DNA of 23,363 nucleotides. Origin: Temnopleurus reevesii (lineage: Eukaryota > Echinodermata > Echinoidea > Temnopleuroida > Temnopleuridae). Under the pieces are notes generated by a model. It had not been told where the DNA came from and did no database searches. It saw only the letters and a program-made list of their open reading frames with translations. Both the position numbers and the translations under genes were made by a program. Below, piece after piece: positions 1-9,343 of the stretch (positions are counted from its first letter, which is position 1; each line of letters begins with the position of its first letter). The stretch is from assembly GCA_036244855.1 (NCBI GenBank), contig BQKZ01000617.1, forward strand, positions 54,904 through 78,266, in the 5' to 3' direction.

Positions 1-1776
1 ACAATAGCTTGTCATACAGAAATGAATTTCTATATATCCACATATAAAGTAGTTAATATACTTGCTTTCTGAATAATGGGGAAGGTACTATCATTTGTCC
101 ACTAAAGCCATTCTAAAGGGTTGCATGTGGGAGTTTATTCATACAAAGAAACTGGAATATCTTAACATATTAGAATCCATCATATCTGAATTGCCACTCA
201 ATATAGGTCTGTTAATGACAGATTTGTTATTGATGTGTATGTGGAGCTCTTGAACTAGCAATAACACGCCTGAATAAGACACACTTGGAGGCACTTACCA
301 AAATGAAAATTTATATCACAAGTTGGGCATTGTCATAAATATAGAAGGAGGAATTTCAATTTTCTTCGCTCATAAATCATTTATTCACTGTCCTAATGGG
401 CAGGCTTGAGTACCAATTTTAAACAACTGTAGCCTAATGAGAGTTTTGACAATAAGTCGATACAAAAGAATTTTATTCAATATTCAGCTTTATGACGAAC
501 ATGTGTAAGTATGTACGTAAAATATTGCATAGAAAATAAGCAGGCCCCAATTGAATTATTGTAAATGTCACCGTCTACGCTCTTCATGAGCAAGAATAGG
601 GCAACTTCAATATAAATTGTTTAAAAATAGGCCTATTCACTAACTTGTAAATGAATAAGAAACTGAACAAAGAATACTTGTGAGAGTGCAAAGGTTCAAT
701 ACTACACATGTTTGATGAAGTGTTGAGCTGGAATTCTAAAAAAAAGGTCTAGATATTCATAAATTTCAGTAACTGTGTAATCGCTATGAACCTGCCAGAC
801 AAAAACTCTTATTCTAATTAAAACATATCTTAGTAAACATTTCTTAATTGTGCTACTGTTTACCCTGCTACCCAGCAAAAATTGGTGAACAGTTGCTGCA
901 AATACCCAGGGTTATTCTTTTCTTTTACAAACCAAAAGTGAAGGAGCTTGAATGAAGGATGTTACTTTCTTATACTTTCATCTATCGTTTTGTCATGTTC
1001 CATGAGTTCCAAAGCAATGACATCACTGCCTTTTGTTATATCACACTGGTGATTCTAAACAATAAATATTTGTGAAAGGCATTTAGCAGTGCTGGGCATG
1101 CAGGAAGGGTAACTCTACTTATTAGTAACCACTATGAAAACTGACACCCTGTTCACCTGAAATTGTTTAGAACCAGTCCCCACGAGGATAAACTGTTTTG
1201 AGCACACTTCTCTAGTCTATTGTAGATGTACAGCACCTCTTCAGCAATGTGCAATGCATAAGAATCACTGGAAGTTGAAGACATTTAAGTGTTATAAATT
1301 ATGAGACGCCATTTGCCTGAATACGACACCAAACACGAGTGCGTGTTTCCCCTGTCAATTGGTTGAGATCAGAGGGAGACATAACACGCCCGGGGGTATG
1401 TGGGACTAATAACATGACTCAAGTGTGGTTCGATGCACTTTCAATATGAATGGACGATGAAATCTGATTTAATAATCACCCAGTTATGATCTTCTTGCTG
1501 ATAAAAAATAGACTATAGACATCAAATTTCCAGCCCATTCCTTCCTGAAATGCTTTGAAATTCAAGAAATTGAAGATCTAAACACTTATTCTCTTTTGCT
1601 TCCTTTTGCTTGCATAATACGCCTACGTTTTATCTATAATTTTTTAATGAGCATTATTATTGATGATTTTCCCCAAGGTATTGTCCAAGACAATAGCCAA
1701 AGACAGCATCCACCTTGGACTGCGGGCATTGACATTAGACAAGCGCTTTGAGCATCATTTGAAAAAACAATATAAT
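1..1776. other. Unassigned A+T-rich sequence
   Basis: I see no gene or convincing repeat here. A consensus-like minus-strand splice donor (GTAAGT in that orientation) lies near 293-300, but the frame upstream of it closes within about 40 bases. A 7-bp inverted repeat (AAACACG / CGTGTTT) lies at 1331-1348. The words AAGCGCTTTGAGCATC near 1741-1756 resemble a SINE tail but are too short to call. Confidence 0.5.
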
Positions 1777-1962
1777 AAAAAGTTTTGTTTTTCCCCAAAA
1801 ATTCTTGTTTTTATGGCGGCCATTTTTTTCCTCCAAATACACTGCTGTTATTCCCTAGTGTCATCATGGCTAATTAAAAGTTTTGTTTCTCCTGAAAAAT
1901 TCTTGTTTTAATGGCTGATTTCTTTAATACACTGCTGTTACTCCTGACTGTCATCGTTGATG
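1777..1962. repeat. Two-copy tandem repeat, ~98-bp unit
   Basis: Copy 1 (about 1777-1875) and copy 2 (about 1876-1962) share AGTTTTGTTT, AAATTCTTGTTTT, ATACACTGCTGTTA and TGTCATC in the same order, offset by 98 bases. Copy 2 is shorter because of small deletions in the middle. An 83-codon open frame runs over copy 1, but the duplication and T-rich composition make coding use unlikely. Confidence 0.75.
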
Positions 1963-1980
1963 GAAATATGTATTCACAAC

Positions 1981-2008
1981 ATGGTTAATACAAAATGGTT
2001 AATACAAA
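1981..2008. repeat. 14-bp direct duplication
   Basis: The 14-mer ATGGTTAATACAAA occurs twice head to tail, followed by a partial TACAAA. This looks like a simple slippage product. Confidence 0.8.
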
Positions 2009-2614
2009 TACAAAAGTAAACTATTCTCAATTCATAAAAATGAAATCAAAAGAAAACAAGATATTACTACAATACAAGACATAATTACCAAAATGTGGGG
2101 CTGTAGTTATTCCACAAAATGATGTGTGATCATTTCTGATTTTCATTTATTCCATAATTTCCATCAATTCTGATGCAGAATACAAATGCAGATGATAGAG
2201 AGATGATCGTGAAATATCAATACTGACAATAACATCTTCACAATCAATCAAGGGTCTATTTAATAAATAGATTCGCCCCAGATTCCTAATCTTAGAGTGG
2301 ATCTAACAAGATTAGTTCCACTACATTAGCAAAATTACTAGAGTAGCGAACTTTTGTCCCCTTTTCTCTACTCTGTACATGTCTCTTAATGTTTGACATT
2401 TTCAATCGCTAAACATGTGAATATCTTGTTAGCCATTAAAAAGATGGGTGTGTACTAATTGAGTGAATTCTCACCCAGAAATGAATGAAAATCCAAATAA
2501 ATTTGAATCTAGCTCATGTAAAAATGGTGGAGGATTTCTTTATAAAGATGGTTGACTCTCAAGATCTACAAACTTTATAGTACACATTTATTTTTTGGAG
2601 ACTTTGAAGGGAAA
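2009..2614. other. Unassigned A+T-rich sequence
   Basis: No coding or RNA feature is visible. An 8-bp inverted repeat (CTAATCTT / AAGATTAG) lies at about 2286-2315. It may be chance. Confidence 0.5.
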
Positions 2615-2736
2615 GACTAGTTTTGGGAGGAGGGCGCTTCAGATATTTAACTAGTTTGCGAGCTGCAGCAAAATTAATACCATAATGCATTTTTTCAATA
2701 GTAAATTAGAGCATGTTCATAGTTTGTTTGAATGAA
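2615..2736 (+). repeat. Dispersed repeat, copy 1
   Basis: This 122-bp block recurs in the same orientation at 20819-20939 with about nine substitutions and one single-base gap, roughly 92% identity. Shared landmarks are GTTTTGGGAGGAGGGCGCTT, TATTTAACTAGTTTGCGA and AGTAAATTAGAGCATG. Similarity stops sharply after AATGAA on the right. On the left it fades just before GACYAGTTTT. The family is not one I can name. No terminal inverted repeat was found around either copy, so a truncated larger element is the simplest reading. Confidence 0.8.
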
Positions 2737-2763
2737 ATCGACCTAGAAATGGCTTAATTATCG

Positions 2764-2960
2764 CAAAATAAAAAATAACCTGGTGCGGTCGTACTTCCTC
2801 ACAGAACATGCTTCACGTACAAAATGAACGCGAACCCACACACCGCAGAAAATACCACCGATCGCACTGTCAATTTCAGGCCGACACTCTCCCGCGCTAA
2901 AGCACTTAGCACACCGCAGGAACGATGGCGTATTGACCTGTTCGACGTAAAATACATAGA
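2764..2960. other. CpG-richer block next to the dispersed repeat
   Basis: This block has many more CpG dinucleotides (GCGGTCGTAC, AACGCGAACC, CCCGCGCTAAAG, TTCGACGTA) than its surroundings. Short frames are open on both strands (60 codons plus, 70 codons minus), neither with a recognisable motif. It directly follows repeat copy 1, so it may be more of the same element that is missing from copy 2. A small unmethylated regulatory segment is the alternative. Confidence 0.35.
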
Positions 2961-3498
2961 ATACGAGCATAAATGTACTCCTAATATCCTACATAGATAT
3001 ATTTAGGCATGTAAAGCAACTTGCGAATACATCAGCTCATTTAACATCAATTTCTGCATCCTGGTCATTACTAATCTATACCTTTAAGAGTAGAAACTTT
3101 TTTGTAGGGTTTTTGTGGGTTATTTCAGAAATTGACTATCATGCTCATTAGAAAAGTAAACATTTCACTTAAAACATATATGGAGAGCTTACTAATGTAA
3201 TAATAGGTCCTACTTCATGATGCCTTTCTCTACTTTTTTAGTTTATGGAAGTATACTATATAAGATGAAAATTTCACTGGGGCATCACTTTAACTAATTC
3301 TTCGACCATGAAATGGCTAAAGTTTTCACTGAATATAAATTGTAAACAATGAATTTTCAAAACATGAAACTAACAACCAGCTATTATGAAAATATGTCTG
3401 GATTTCAGTGAATTTGCTAAACTATTGTAAAAGTCACAGCCCTTCCATTAGTACTTTCCAATGTGGTCACCAATGAGTCCTTTTCTGTTCCCTCACAT
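2961..3498. other. Unassigned A+T-rich sequence
   Basis: I see no gene, RNA or repeat in this stretch. Confidence 0.5.
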
Positions 3499-3518
3499 CG
3501 AAAACGAAAACGAAAACG
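3499..3518. promoter_or_regulatory. Triplet of GAAAAC units, IRF-like motif
   Basis: Three consecutive GAAAAC hexamers match the spacing of the interferon-regulatory-factor site (GAAANNGAAA). A reversed CCAAT (CCTATTGG) lies about 12 bases downstream. Echinoderms do have IRF-family proteins, but this short motif could equally be a hexanucleotide microsatellite. No transcription unit is visible beside it. Confidence 0.2.
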
Positions 3519-4310
3519 TGACCCTCACTTCCTATTGGCATGACCAGGGCAATTAGGCAAAAGTGCTCGTGAATTTTGATCCATTGGGATGAAGTGAAAG
3601 CCGACAATCTGTGTCGAACATGGGGTATACAGTCTCGAAGAATACCCCCTCCTCATACACGCAATAAACCATCGTTCTCTTGAACTCCTAAAAAATCCTA
3701 ACAATATAAATGAACCCCTACTCACACTTGCTCGACATTTTGATATGAATTACAGACAAGTCTAGTTTCCTATGCAAGACTTTTTCTGTCTCCATTCAAA
3801 AGAAATCTGTGAAGATTGCAAAAGGGGTGAATATTAAAAGGAGGAAAGCTCCCCAGCAAAGCAAGAAGGTACATATCTGCTTTTCACATCTCTCAATTAC
3901 ACCTCCACTTACATTTATCCAGTGTTTCCACAGCATTTGCCCATTGAACACCACGCATTTAGCAGTCTGAAATGCCATATGGGCTGCTTTCCCATTATTT
4001 TTTTTTACCATATTTCCATTTAAAGGGATGACCCCCTTCCCTAAAAAAAGAAGTGAAAACAATGCAAATTCTCTCAAATTCTACTCTAATTATTTCACTA
4101 TTTCCTGAGTGAATATTCTTAAGAGAGTATTTCTACTAACGAAAACTATCATTTGTACATGTATCATCCTTTCTAAAAAAAAAAAAGTATCTGGGGGTGG
4201 GGCAACTATTCTCCCTCGAACCTGAATTGGTTGATCACTCTTACTTTATGGCCATCAATGCATGCTCGGATGATAACCAATAAGTGCAGGATCGAGATAA
4301 TTCTTGCTTT
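3519..4310. other. Unassigned sequence
   Basis: Minus-strand open frames of 66 and 93 codons occur here (3525-3725 and 3796-4077). They have no recognisable domain, are hydrophobic or low-complexity in part, and lack convincing splice sites or poly(A) signals, so I do not call them. Confidence 0.45.
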
Positions 4311-4348
4311 TTTCATACATTGTTTTGCGTTTCATACATTGTTTTGCG
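4311..4348. repeat. 19-bp perfect tandem duplication
   Basis: TTTCATACATTGTTTTGCG occurs twice with no spacer and no mismatch. Confidence 0.9.
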
Positions 4349-4690
4349 TGTCATTCACCCTTAAGAATAAGCACATCACACCCTGCACATTGATATCCAA
4401 TTTTTTTTAATAACCAGCCGTTCTGTTTATTATCCCTTAGAACATTCATACATTATGAACGAGACGGTTTGCAATGCATCACATTTTGTAATAAAATCCG
4501 CAGGAAAACATGCATTTTTTTTATTATCATCCTTCCTTTTTAGTACCTTTTACTACATAATTATAAAAATAATGGCTCACAAATGAATCATACTTCTACC
4601 TGGTGATAATAATTGTCTCAATATTTTTTTCTGAGAACAATATTATTGATATAACAAAAAATGTTAGAAATAGAAAAGGACTATATTAAT
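4349..4690. other. Unassigned A+T-rich sequence
   Basis: Homopolymer-rich sequence between two 19-bp duplications. No other structure seen. Confidence 0.5.
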
Positions 4691-4728
4691 CAATGCTTAA
4701 AAATATCCTCAATGCTTAAAAATATCCT
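4691..4728. repeat. 19-bp perfect tandem duplication
   Basis: CAATGCTTAAAAATATCCT occurs twice head to tail without mismatch, 380 bases after another 19-bp duplication of unrelated sequence. Confidence 0.9.
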
Positions 4729-5093
4729 CTGTGCATAATCCAAACAAAATATCATTAACAATCCTGCCCATTCTTCTAACAAAGATGGCTTTTTTCTTTA
4801 AACCTTTCGTTATTATCCAGTAATCGATCCAATGAAAATCACCTGATGTCAACTTTATTCAATTGTCATAACTATTTAGAATGTGTAAATTTATAAAACG
4901 GCAGATTAATTTTGAGTGAGTATAAAGATATTCCTCAATGTTTCGTTACCTTTTACTTTAGCTCTCATTTTTCATATGAAATGTTTCTAAAATTTAACAA
5001 CTAGACAAATACAAGACAGCTTTCCCTGACTGACCAATTTTGCACAATAACACTAAATAGATAAACAACCAACAAATTCTTTCAGAAGATGGA
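4729..5093. other. Unassigned A+T-rich sequence
   Basis: Nothing beyond A+T-rich unique-looking DNA is visible here. Confidence 0.5.
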
Positions 5094-5107
5094 GGGGGGG
5101 GGGGGGG
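5094..5107. repeat. Run of 14 G
   Basis: An uninterrupted 14-base G homopolymer preceded by GGA. Its length is likely unreliable in the assembly. Confidence 0.9.
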
Positions 5108-5639
5108 CAAAGGTAGAACATGCATTTAGACCATTCAAACATTCCTCTTGATTTCCCTGCAATTCCCAACAAAAGAACTGTTACGCATATGCTCAAGTCA
5201 TATATTTTTTTTAAACAAATCAATGCCGACACACTGCTGAAAACATCATTATATTCTAATAACATGTTCCACAGGATGTTTCTGCACACTACTTGAATGC
5301 TAATTACGTTACCAGCAGCAGCCGAAATAGACATTCCCCCTCTCAAAATGTCTCTCTTCAACATGATCAAAATCTTAAGGCTAACAGATCTCACTGTCTG
5401 CATACTTTTAAGTGCGTATGTCGCCTAGTATAACCGCTTGAGATTGCAGCTTGAATACTGTTACTCAGGCACTTCGCACAAGATGAGTAATTACACTGCT
5501 ATATCAAATGGACACTGTTTGTAATTAATTGATTACAGATTACTCTGCAGATTTACAGAGTTTGATTGGAAAAGCAGGTTTTTGTGAAGAGGAGTTTGAT
5601 GACAGATGTATATGATTTAGAAGAGAAAAAGTATGCTTC
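5108..5639. other. Unassigned sequence
   Basis: A minus-strand 116-codon frame covers 5053-5403. It begins inside ordinary A+T-rich DNA, ends over the G run (a proline run in translation) and has no domain I know, so I treat it as chance. Confidence 0.45.
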
Positions 5640-5870
5640 ACAAATTAAAAAAAGGAACTAAACGATTGAAGCAATATTGGGAAAAAAGAGGCAAAGATGA
5701 TCAGGACAGAATGATTAAGAGGAAAGAGAGAGAGGGAAAATGAGAGGAAGCTGAGAGAAAGATGAAAGCAAGAAAGAAAAGGGAGAAGGAGAGAGAGTAT
5801 AAACGACAAAGAAAGGTGGAGATAGCAATAAAGAGATGAAGGGAAAAAGAAAAGCAGAAAAAAAAGAAAA
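5640..5870. repeat. Purine-rich tract
   Basis: The plus strand is almost all A and G for about 230 bases, with many GAGA and GAAAG words. On the minus strand this gives serine/phenylalanine/leucine-rich open frames of 84 and 112 codons. These are a consequence of the base bias and not evidence of a protein. The tract looks like a decayed GA-rich simple repeat. Confidence 0.75.
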
Positions 5871-6479
5871 TTACCTGCAGACATTGAAATAATCTGCAAA
5901 CTGATGAAAACGGTGGATAAAAAAGGGAATGATAAGGAGACAAAAAAATATCCTCACACAAATTCTGTAATAATGGAAACAAACATTTTATTGTCTTCAA
6001 AGCACCTGTCATAAGATAATTAGTTCTAACTCTGACCACTATACTGAATAAGTGGAATGAAAAGCTATCTCGTCTGATAAAGGCAATTCGTTTTGAAGTA
6101 CCTCCTTATCTTAGCAGGTGTAAGAGAGATGCACTACATTGAAAAGATAAATATCACTCTCCCACTAACATCATATAGATGCCAGCTCAGACTCCTTTGG
6201 CGTATAGTACAGACTTATTTTTAATCCTTTGCTAATAATGGAAAAGAGAGCAAAACTGACCCCCAACTCACCGAGGTGAGTATATAGGAACCATAATTCC
6301 ACTGCCAAGATATATGTCATACTCTAATTTGGTTAAAATATAATTTTTTAGTAATCTTATCAAGGCCACTTCTTGACTTTAGTCTTATATCTTGCCAGTA
6401 GTCTGATTTTAGGAATGAATCAAACACCAAAAAAGGCCAATAGGTCCACATCTACTGTAGATCGTGTAAAGCAAAATAA
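5871..6479. other. Unassigned A+T-rich sequence
   Basis: No gene or repeat is recognised up to the left TTAA of the following element. Confidence 0.5.
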
Positions 6480-6619
6480 TTAAAGGGTATCTAAGGCCAG
6501 AAAAAATAATTTGTGTATTGCTAATTTGGATGAAATCATCCCCAAAAAAGTTTATCGGACATGCTACGGATAACTAGCTAGGGAGTAGAACTAGAAAAAC
6601 CGTAACGTTTATGATCGAT

Positions 6620-6652
6620 GCGCGGAATTTATCTCTGAGATAAATTCTGCGC
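6620..6652. repeat. Near-perfect 33-base palindrome
   Basis: Sixteen-base arms (GCGCGGAATTTATCTC and GAGATAAATTCTGCGC) flank a single T, with one mismatched pair. A run of seven T follows six bases after it. The form is a strong hairpin or cruciform inside the TTAA element. Confidence 0.85.
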
Positions 6653-6852
6653 GAGGGTTTTTTTAATGCGTGTGCGATCCGTTTTGCGTGTTCGTCGGGC
6701 TGTTCCCACAACGTCGATTGGAGAGGTGAGGATCGCGACAGCTAGTCTTTGTACCAGTCGTCTATAGATTTGTTGTGATAAACGTTCAGTTTTAAAAATT
6801 CAATATTTTCAAAGTTTAAAAAAAATCAACATTCAATATTGTTACATTCAAT

Positions 6853-6914
6853 ATTGTTATATTGTTATATTGTTATATTGTTATATTGTTATATTGTTAT
6901 TGTTATATTGTTCA
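6853..6914. repeat. (ATTGTTAT)n microsatellite
   Basis: Six perfect 8-bp units occupy 6853-6900, with imperfect units on both sides. The repeat lies near the right end of the TTAA element. The 111-codon frame from 6862 is an artefact of it. Confidence 0.9.
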
Positions 6915-6986
6915 ATATTATCGGGGTTGTTTTTATATATATTACCCACTAGCAAATTACTTTTTCAAAGCTCAGATACCCTTTAA

Positions 6987-7395
6987 TCTAATAAGGACAG
7001 AACCCTCTGCCCCCACAAACCTATTCACATCTGACCACATGGCTTTCATTACACAATCAAGTCATGGGTTAAATCCACTTGCATTCAAACCACAGCATAA
7101 CTTTCCATATTTGAAAAACTTCCATAAACTGCTGCACTCAACCCGGGGTGGATGTAGCAGGCATTCTGATAGAGCTAAGCAGTCTAACCCCCAATGAACT
7201 AGCACCATCAGAGCACATTATATATTTCATGCATTACATCAATGGACATACATGCCCATTACATACCTACATTTTAAAAGTACAACCTCAACTATCGATT
7301 CTGAATCCTAAGACTACCCTTCTTACCCCATCATTCCTTTCTCAAGCAGACAGGTGCGAGCGATGAATCTCCTTGAACCGAGGCTATATTCGTCT
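6987..7395. other. Unassigned sequence with faint SINE-like words
   Basis: GCTGCACTCAACCC at about 7131-7144 matches a word in the SINE body, but the flanking similarity is weak and there is no A or B box. I do not call a SINE here. Nothing else is supported. Confidence 0.4.
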
Positions 7396-7527
7396 CTAGT
7401 CTAAAGCAAACTCATTCGTCGGAGGCTCTTGAAGCTGGAGTGTAATCTCAAATTGATTTATCAGCACACGGAGGGCTTTGGGAGTAAGACGGATGAACTT
7501 GGTTCTTTAGAAACATGGAGGACATAA
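7396..7527. other. Exon-like block open on both strands
   Basis: A minus-strand frame of 36 codons (7396-7506) includes LTPKALRVLINQFEITLQ and ends in a stop. It follows an AG with moderate upstream pyrimidines (GTCCTCCATGTTTCTAAAG in minus orientation). The plus strand is also open for 40 codons (7405-7527), including RRRLLKLECNLKL and GFGSKTDELGSLETW. Base composition is less A+T-rich than in the flanks. I cannot name a family for either reading. Alternatives are a terminal exon on one strand, a conserved regulatory block or chance. Confidence 0.2.
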
Positions 7528-8474
7528 GCCTGGGAGATGGAGTGATTGTCTCCTGTATACAAACATTTCCTGCTTAATAGTTTGTCATAGGTTGCGCAGG
7601 ATAATCTATAAATTATGATCGGAAATGATGGTAACAAACACCTCTGGGCCATGACAAAGATGTAATATTTGCCTCAAGATATTAGGACTGTTTTATAATG
7701 GATTGTGTTGACAATTTACCTCTTATTTTTCAATATTTGACTGAATGTACTTGACCAACCTTTTTGCCGCCTCACAAAAGGTCAGAAATATATTCCTTCG
7801 AAGAAGACTAATCCTTTCTGTATAAAGCTTTGAAAAACATCCAATTCTCACTTATTACTTTTTCCATTGGAAGTATATAAATAACATTTTTAAAATATCT
7901 TTTGACAACTGATATTTCTTATTGTATTTATATCAATAACGATTAACACCATATGACAAGAAACAATACACACTTTTTCTTTATATGAAAAGAAACTGCT
8001 TTAAGGATATTAGTCTTTGCGTTGTTCATTCAAATTCCATGTCTCATCCCTGCTTTAAAAAACTAAAAAAAAGTATCAAAATCACGATGGAGTTTCACTT
8101 CACGCTTCATTTGCTACTTCGCCAAGCATAAGCTCAACCTATCCATTATATACATTTTAATCACTCTACCTATTCAAAGTTTCTCAATCAATGCATTGGG
8201 TGCTGAATATCAAGTGTAAACTAGCACACACGCACGGTTGCAGCTAGTGCGGCATGGAAGTTTGTCTGTAATTAATTCTGATAGAATATCATGACATTAA
8301 TGAGCAGCTTGATTAAAGATAATGAAGGAATCTCGATAACTTGCCCCAAAAATTTAAATAATAACTACGGTATGATCAGAATATTAAATAGAAATTAAGT
8401 CAGATGCAGATCAAAGCAGGATTTACCATATGACTTCTTGATATTTGTGTTTTATTTTGAAGAAGTCTTCTATG
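7528..8474. other. Unassigned A+T-rich sequence
   Basis: No gene, RNA or repeat seen. A minus-strand 63-codon frame (7461-7652) has no recognisable motif. Confidence 0.5.
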
Positions 8475-8751
8475 AATGATCACAGTTGTATTTATCCCCT
8501 CTATACAAATGCAAGAGCAAAACAGGATTGGCTATTTCCTAAGCACTCTAATTACCTTAACTTTAGCAGTACAGCTGTTATGCATACTGTCTTTCAAGGA
8601 ACAAATTTCTTCCAGGTACCCATTCACTTCATCTGGGTTGAGCACGATGTAATGTGGATAAATATCTTACTGAAAGAAATTAATGCTATGGGTGTAATTC
8701 GAACCTACGACCTTGAAAGGCGAGAGTCCAAACCACTACACCACAATGCAA
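8475..8751 (-). mobile_element. tRNA-derived SINE, diverged copy
   Basis: Read on the minus strand, this is the same SINE as at 23142 and 21565. The A box (TGGTGTAGTGG) is at 8733-8743 and the B box (GGTTCGAATTA) at 8695-8705. The body follows in order: ACCCATAGCATTAATTTC, TGAGCACGATGT-type decay of the GTGCTGCAC word, then AATGGGTACCTGG and TTCCTTGAAAG. The B box has lost its final CC. The tail side (8475-8520) is decayed and its end is approximate. The 112-codon plus-strand frame across it is a shadow. Function of the family: RNA polymerase III transcription and mobilisation by a partner LINE. Confidence 0.85.
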
Positions 8752-9114
8752 CAAGCACAATTAAAGAAAATTATTGTATCTGATCATATTCATGTAATGT
8801 ACTATATGTAGCCAATCCATAGGCTTAAATAAGTTGTAATCAATGTTTATTCTCTGTAACCATGCCATGCCAGATTTCAATGTCTAAATGTTAAATAAAA
8901 ACATCTCGATGGAAATGGCATCTTATGTGCTTTATTTTCTGTGTAAATACACTGTAGATGTAAAATGCAAGGATGTTCAATTTACAGACCCTATCAAACT
9001 GTAGCAGGAGTACAAGCATCAGCTCATCAACCCAATACCCCCCGCTAATTTGATCAATTGATCTACAACTCCAAAAAGTCAGATTTTTATTGATATTCAT
9101 TTGTTTGTTTACAG
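8752..9114. other. Unassigned sequence ending in an acceptor-like tract
   Basis: Nothing is called until a T-rich run followed by ACAG at 9111-9114, which is a good match to a 3' splice site. Confidence 0.45.
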
Positions 9115-9118
9115 CTAG

Positions 9119-9259
9119 CCAGTAATCCAGGAGAGCCCAACGCGATATCGAGTCCCGTCATCTCGTAATATTTCCAGAATGATCGATGGCAATCAGCAAC
9201 GAGACAGAAATCCTACCTTCAAATTGGAGAAATATTCTCAGAATCTTGATTTGCTTTAG
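9119..9259 (+). CDS. Candidate terminal exon, unknown protein
   Basis: A strong acceptor-like tract (CATTTGTTTGTTTACAG) ends at 9114, with a second AG at 9118. Using the second AG, a frame of 46 codons runs to TAG at 9257-9259 and includes QESPTRYRVPSS, MIDGNQQRD and FKLEKYSQNLDLL. Using the first AG, another frame gives 17 codons (LASNPGEPNAISSPVIS) and a stop at 9168. An AATAAA lies at 9344-9349. The longer reading is hydrophilic and not low-complexity, which favours coding, but I recognise no domain. A chance open frame behind a T-rich run cannot be excluded. Confidence 0.22.
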   Translation, partial: PVIQESPTRYRVPSSRNISRMIDGNQQRDRNPTFKLEKYSQNLDLL

Positions 9260-9343
9260 ATCTGATTAAGTTTTATGGTGATAAGTTTGATTATCTGATA
9301 CGATTCTGTCCCTTTCATTAATGCTACGTCACATTCTGAAGTA

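Larger units (their letters stand above)
6480..6986. mobile_element. Non-autonomous DNA transposon (MITE) at TTAA sites
   Basis: The two ends are inverted copies. Both begin TTAAAGGGTATCT, and over 34 bases only six positions differ. Each end starts with TTAA, the target sequence duplicated by piggyBac-type transposases, so a piggyBac-like non-autonomous element is the most likely class. The 507-bp body has no transposase frame. It contains a 33-base palindrome (6620-6652), a CpG-rich middle (about 6610-6760) and an ATTGTTAT microsatellite. The class is inferred from the TTAA and TIR structure alone. The TIR does not begin with the CCC of many piggyBac elements. Confidence 0.65.

Noticed and set aside
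5645..6039. Minus-strand frames of 84 and 112 codons
   Set aside because: They are produced by the purine-rich tract and translate to runs of serine, phenylalanine and leucine.
7100..7170. Possible fourth SINE copy
   Set aside because: Only GCTGCACTCAACCC matches well. There are no A or B boxes and the flanks do not align.
8445..8783. 112-codon plus-strand frame
   Set aside because: Antisense of a SINE.
9115..9168. 2A-like peptide or LINE start (SNPGEP)
   Set aside because: The 2A motif needs NPGP after a D-x-E-x pattern, and here it is NPGEP without that context.
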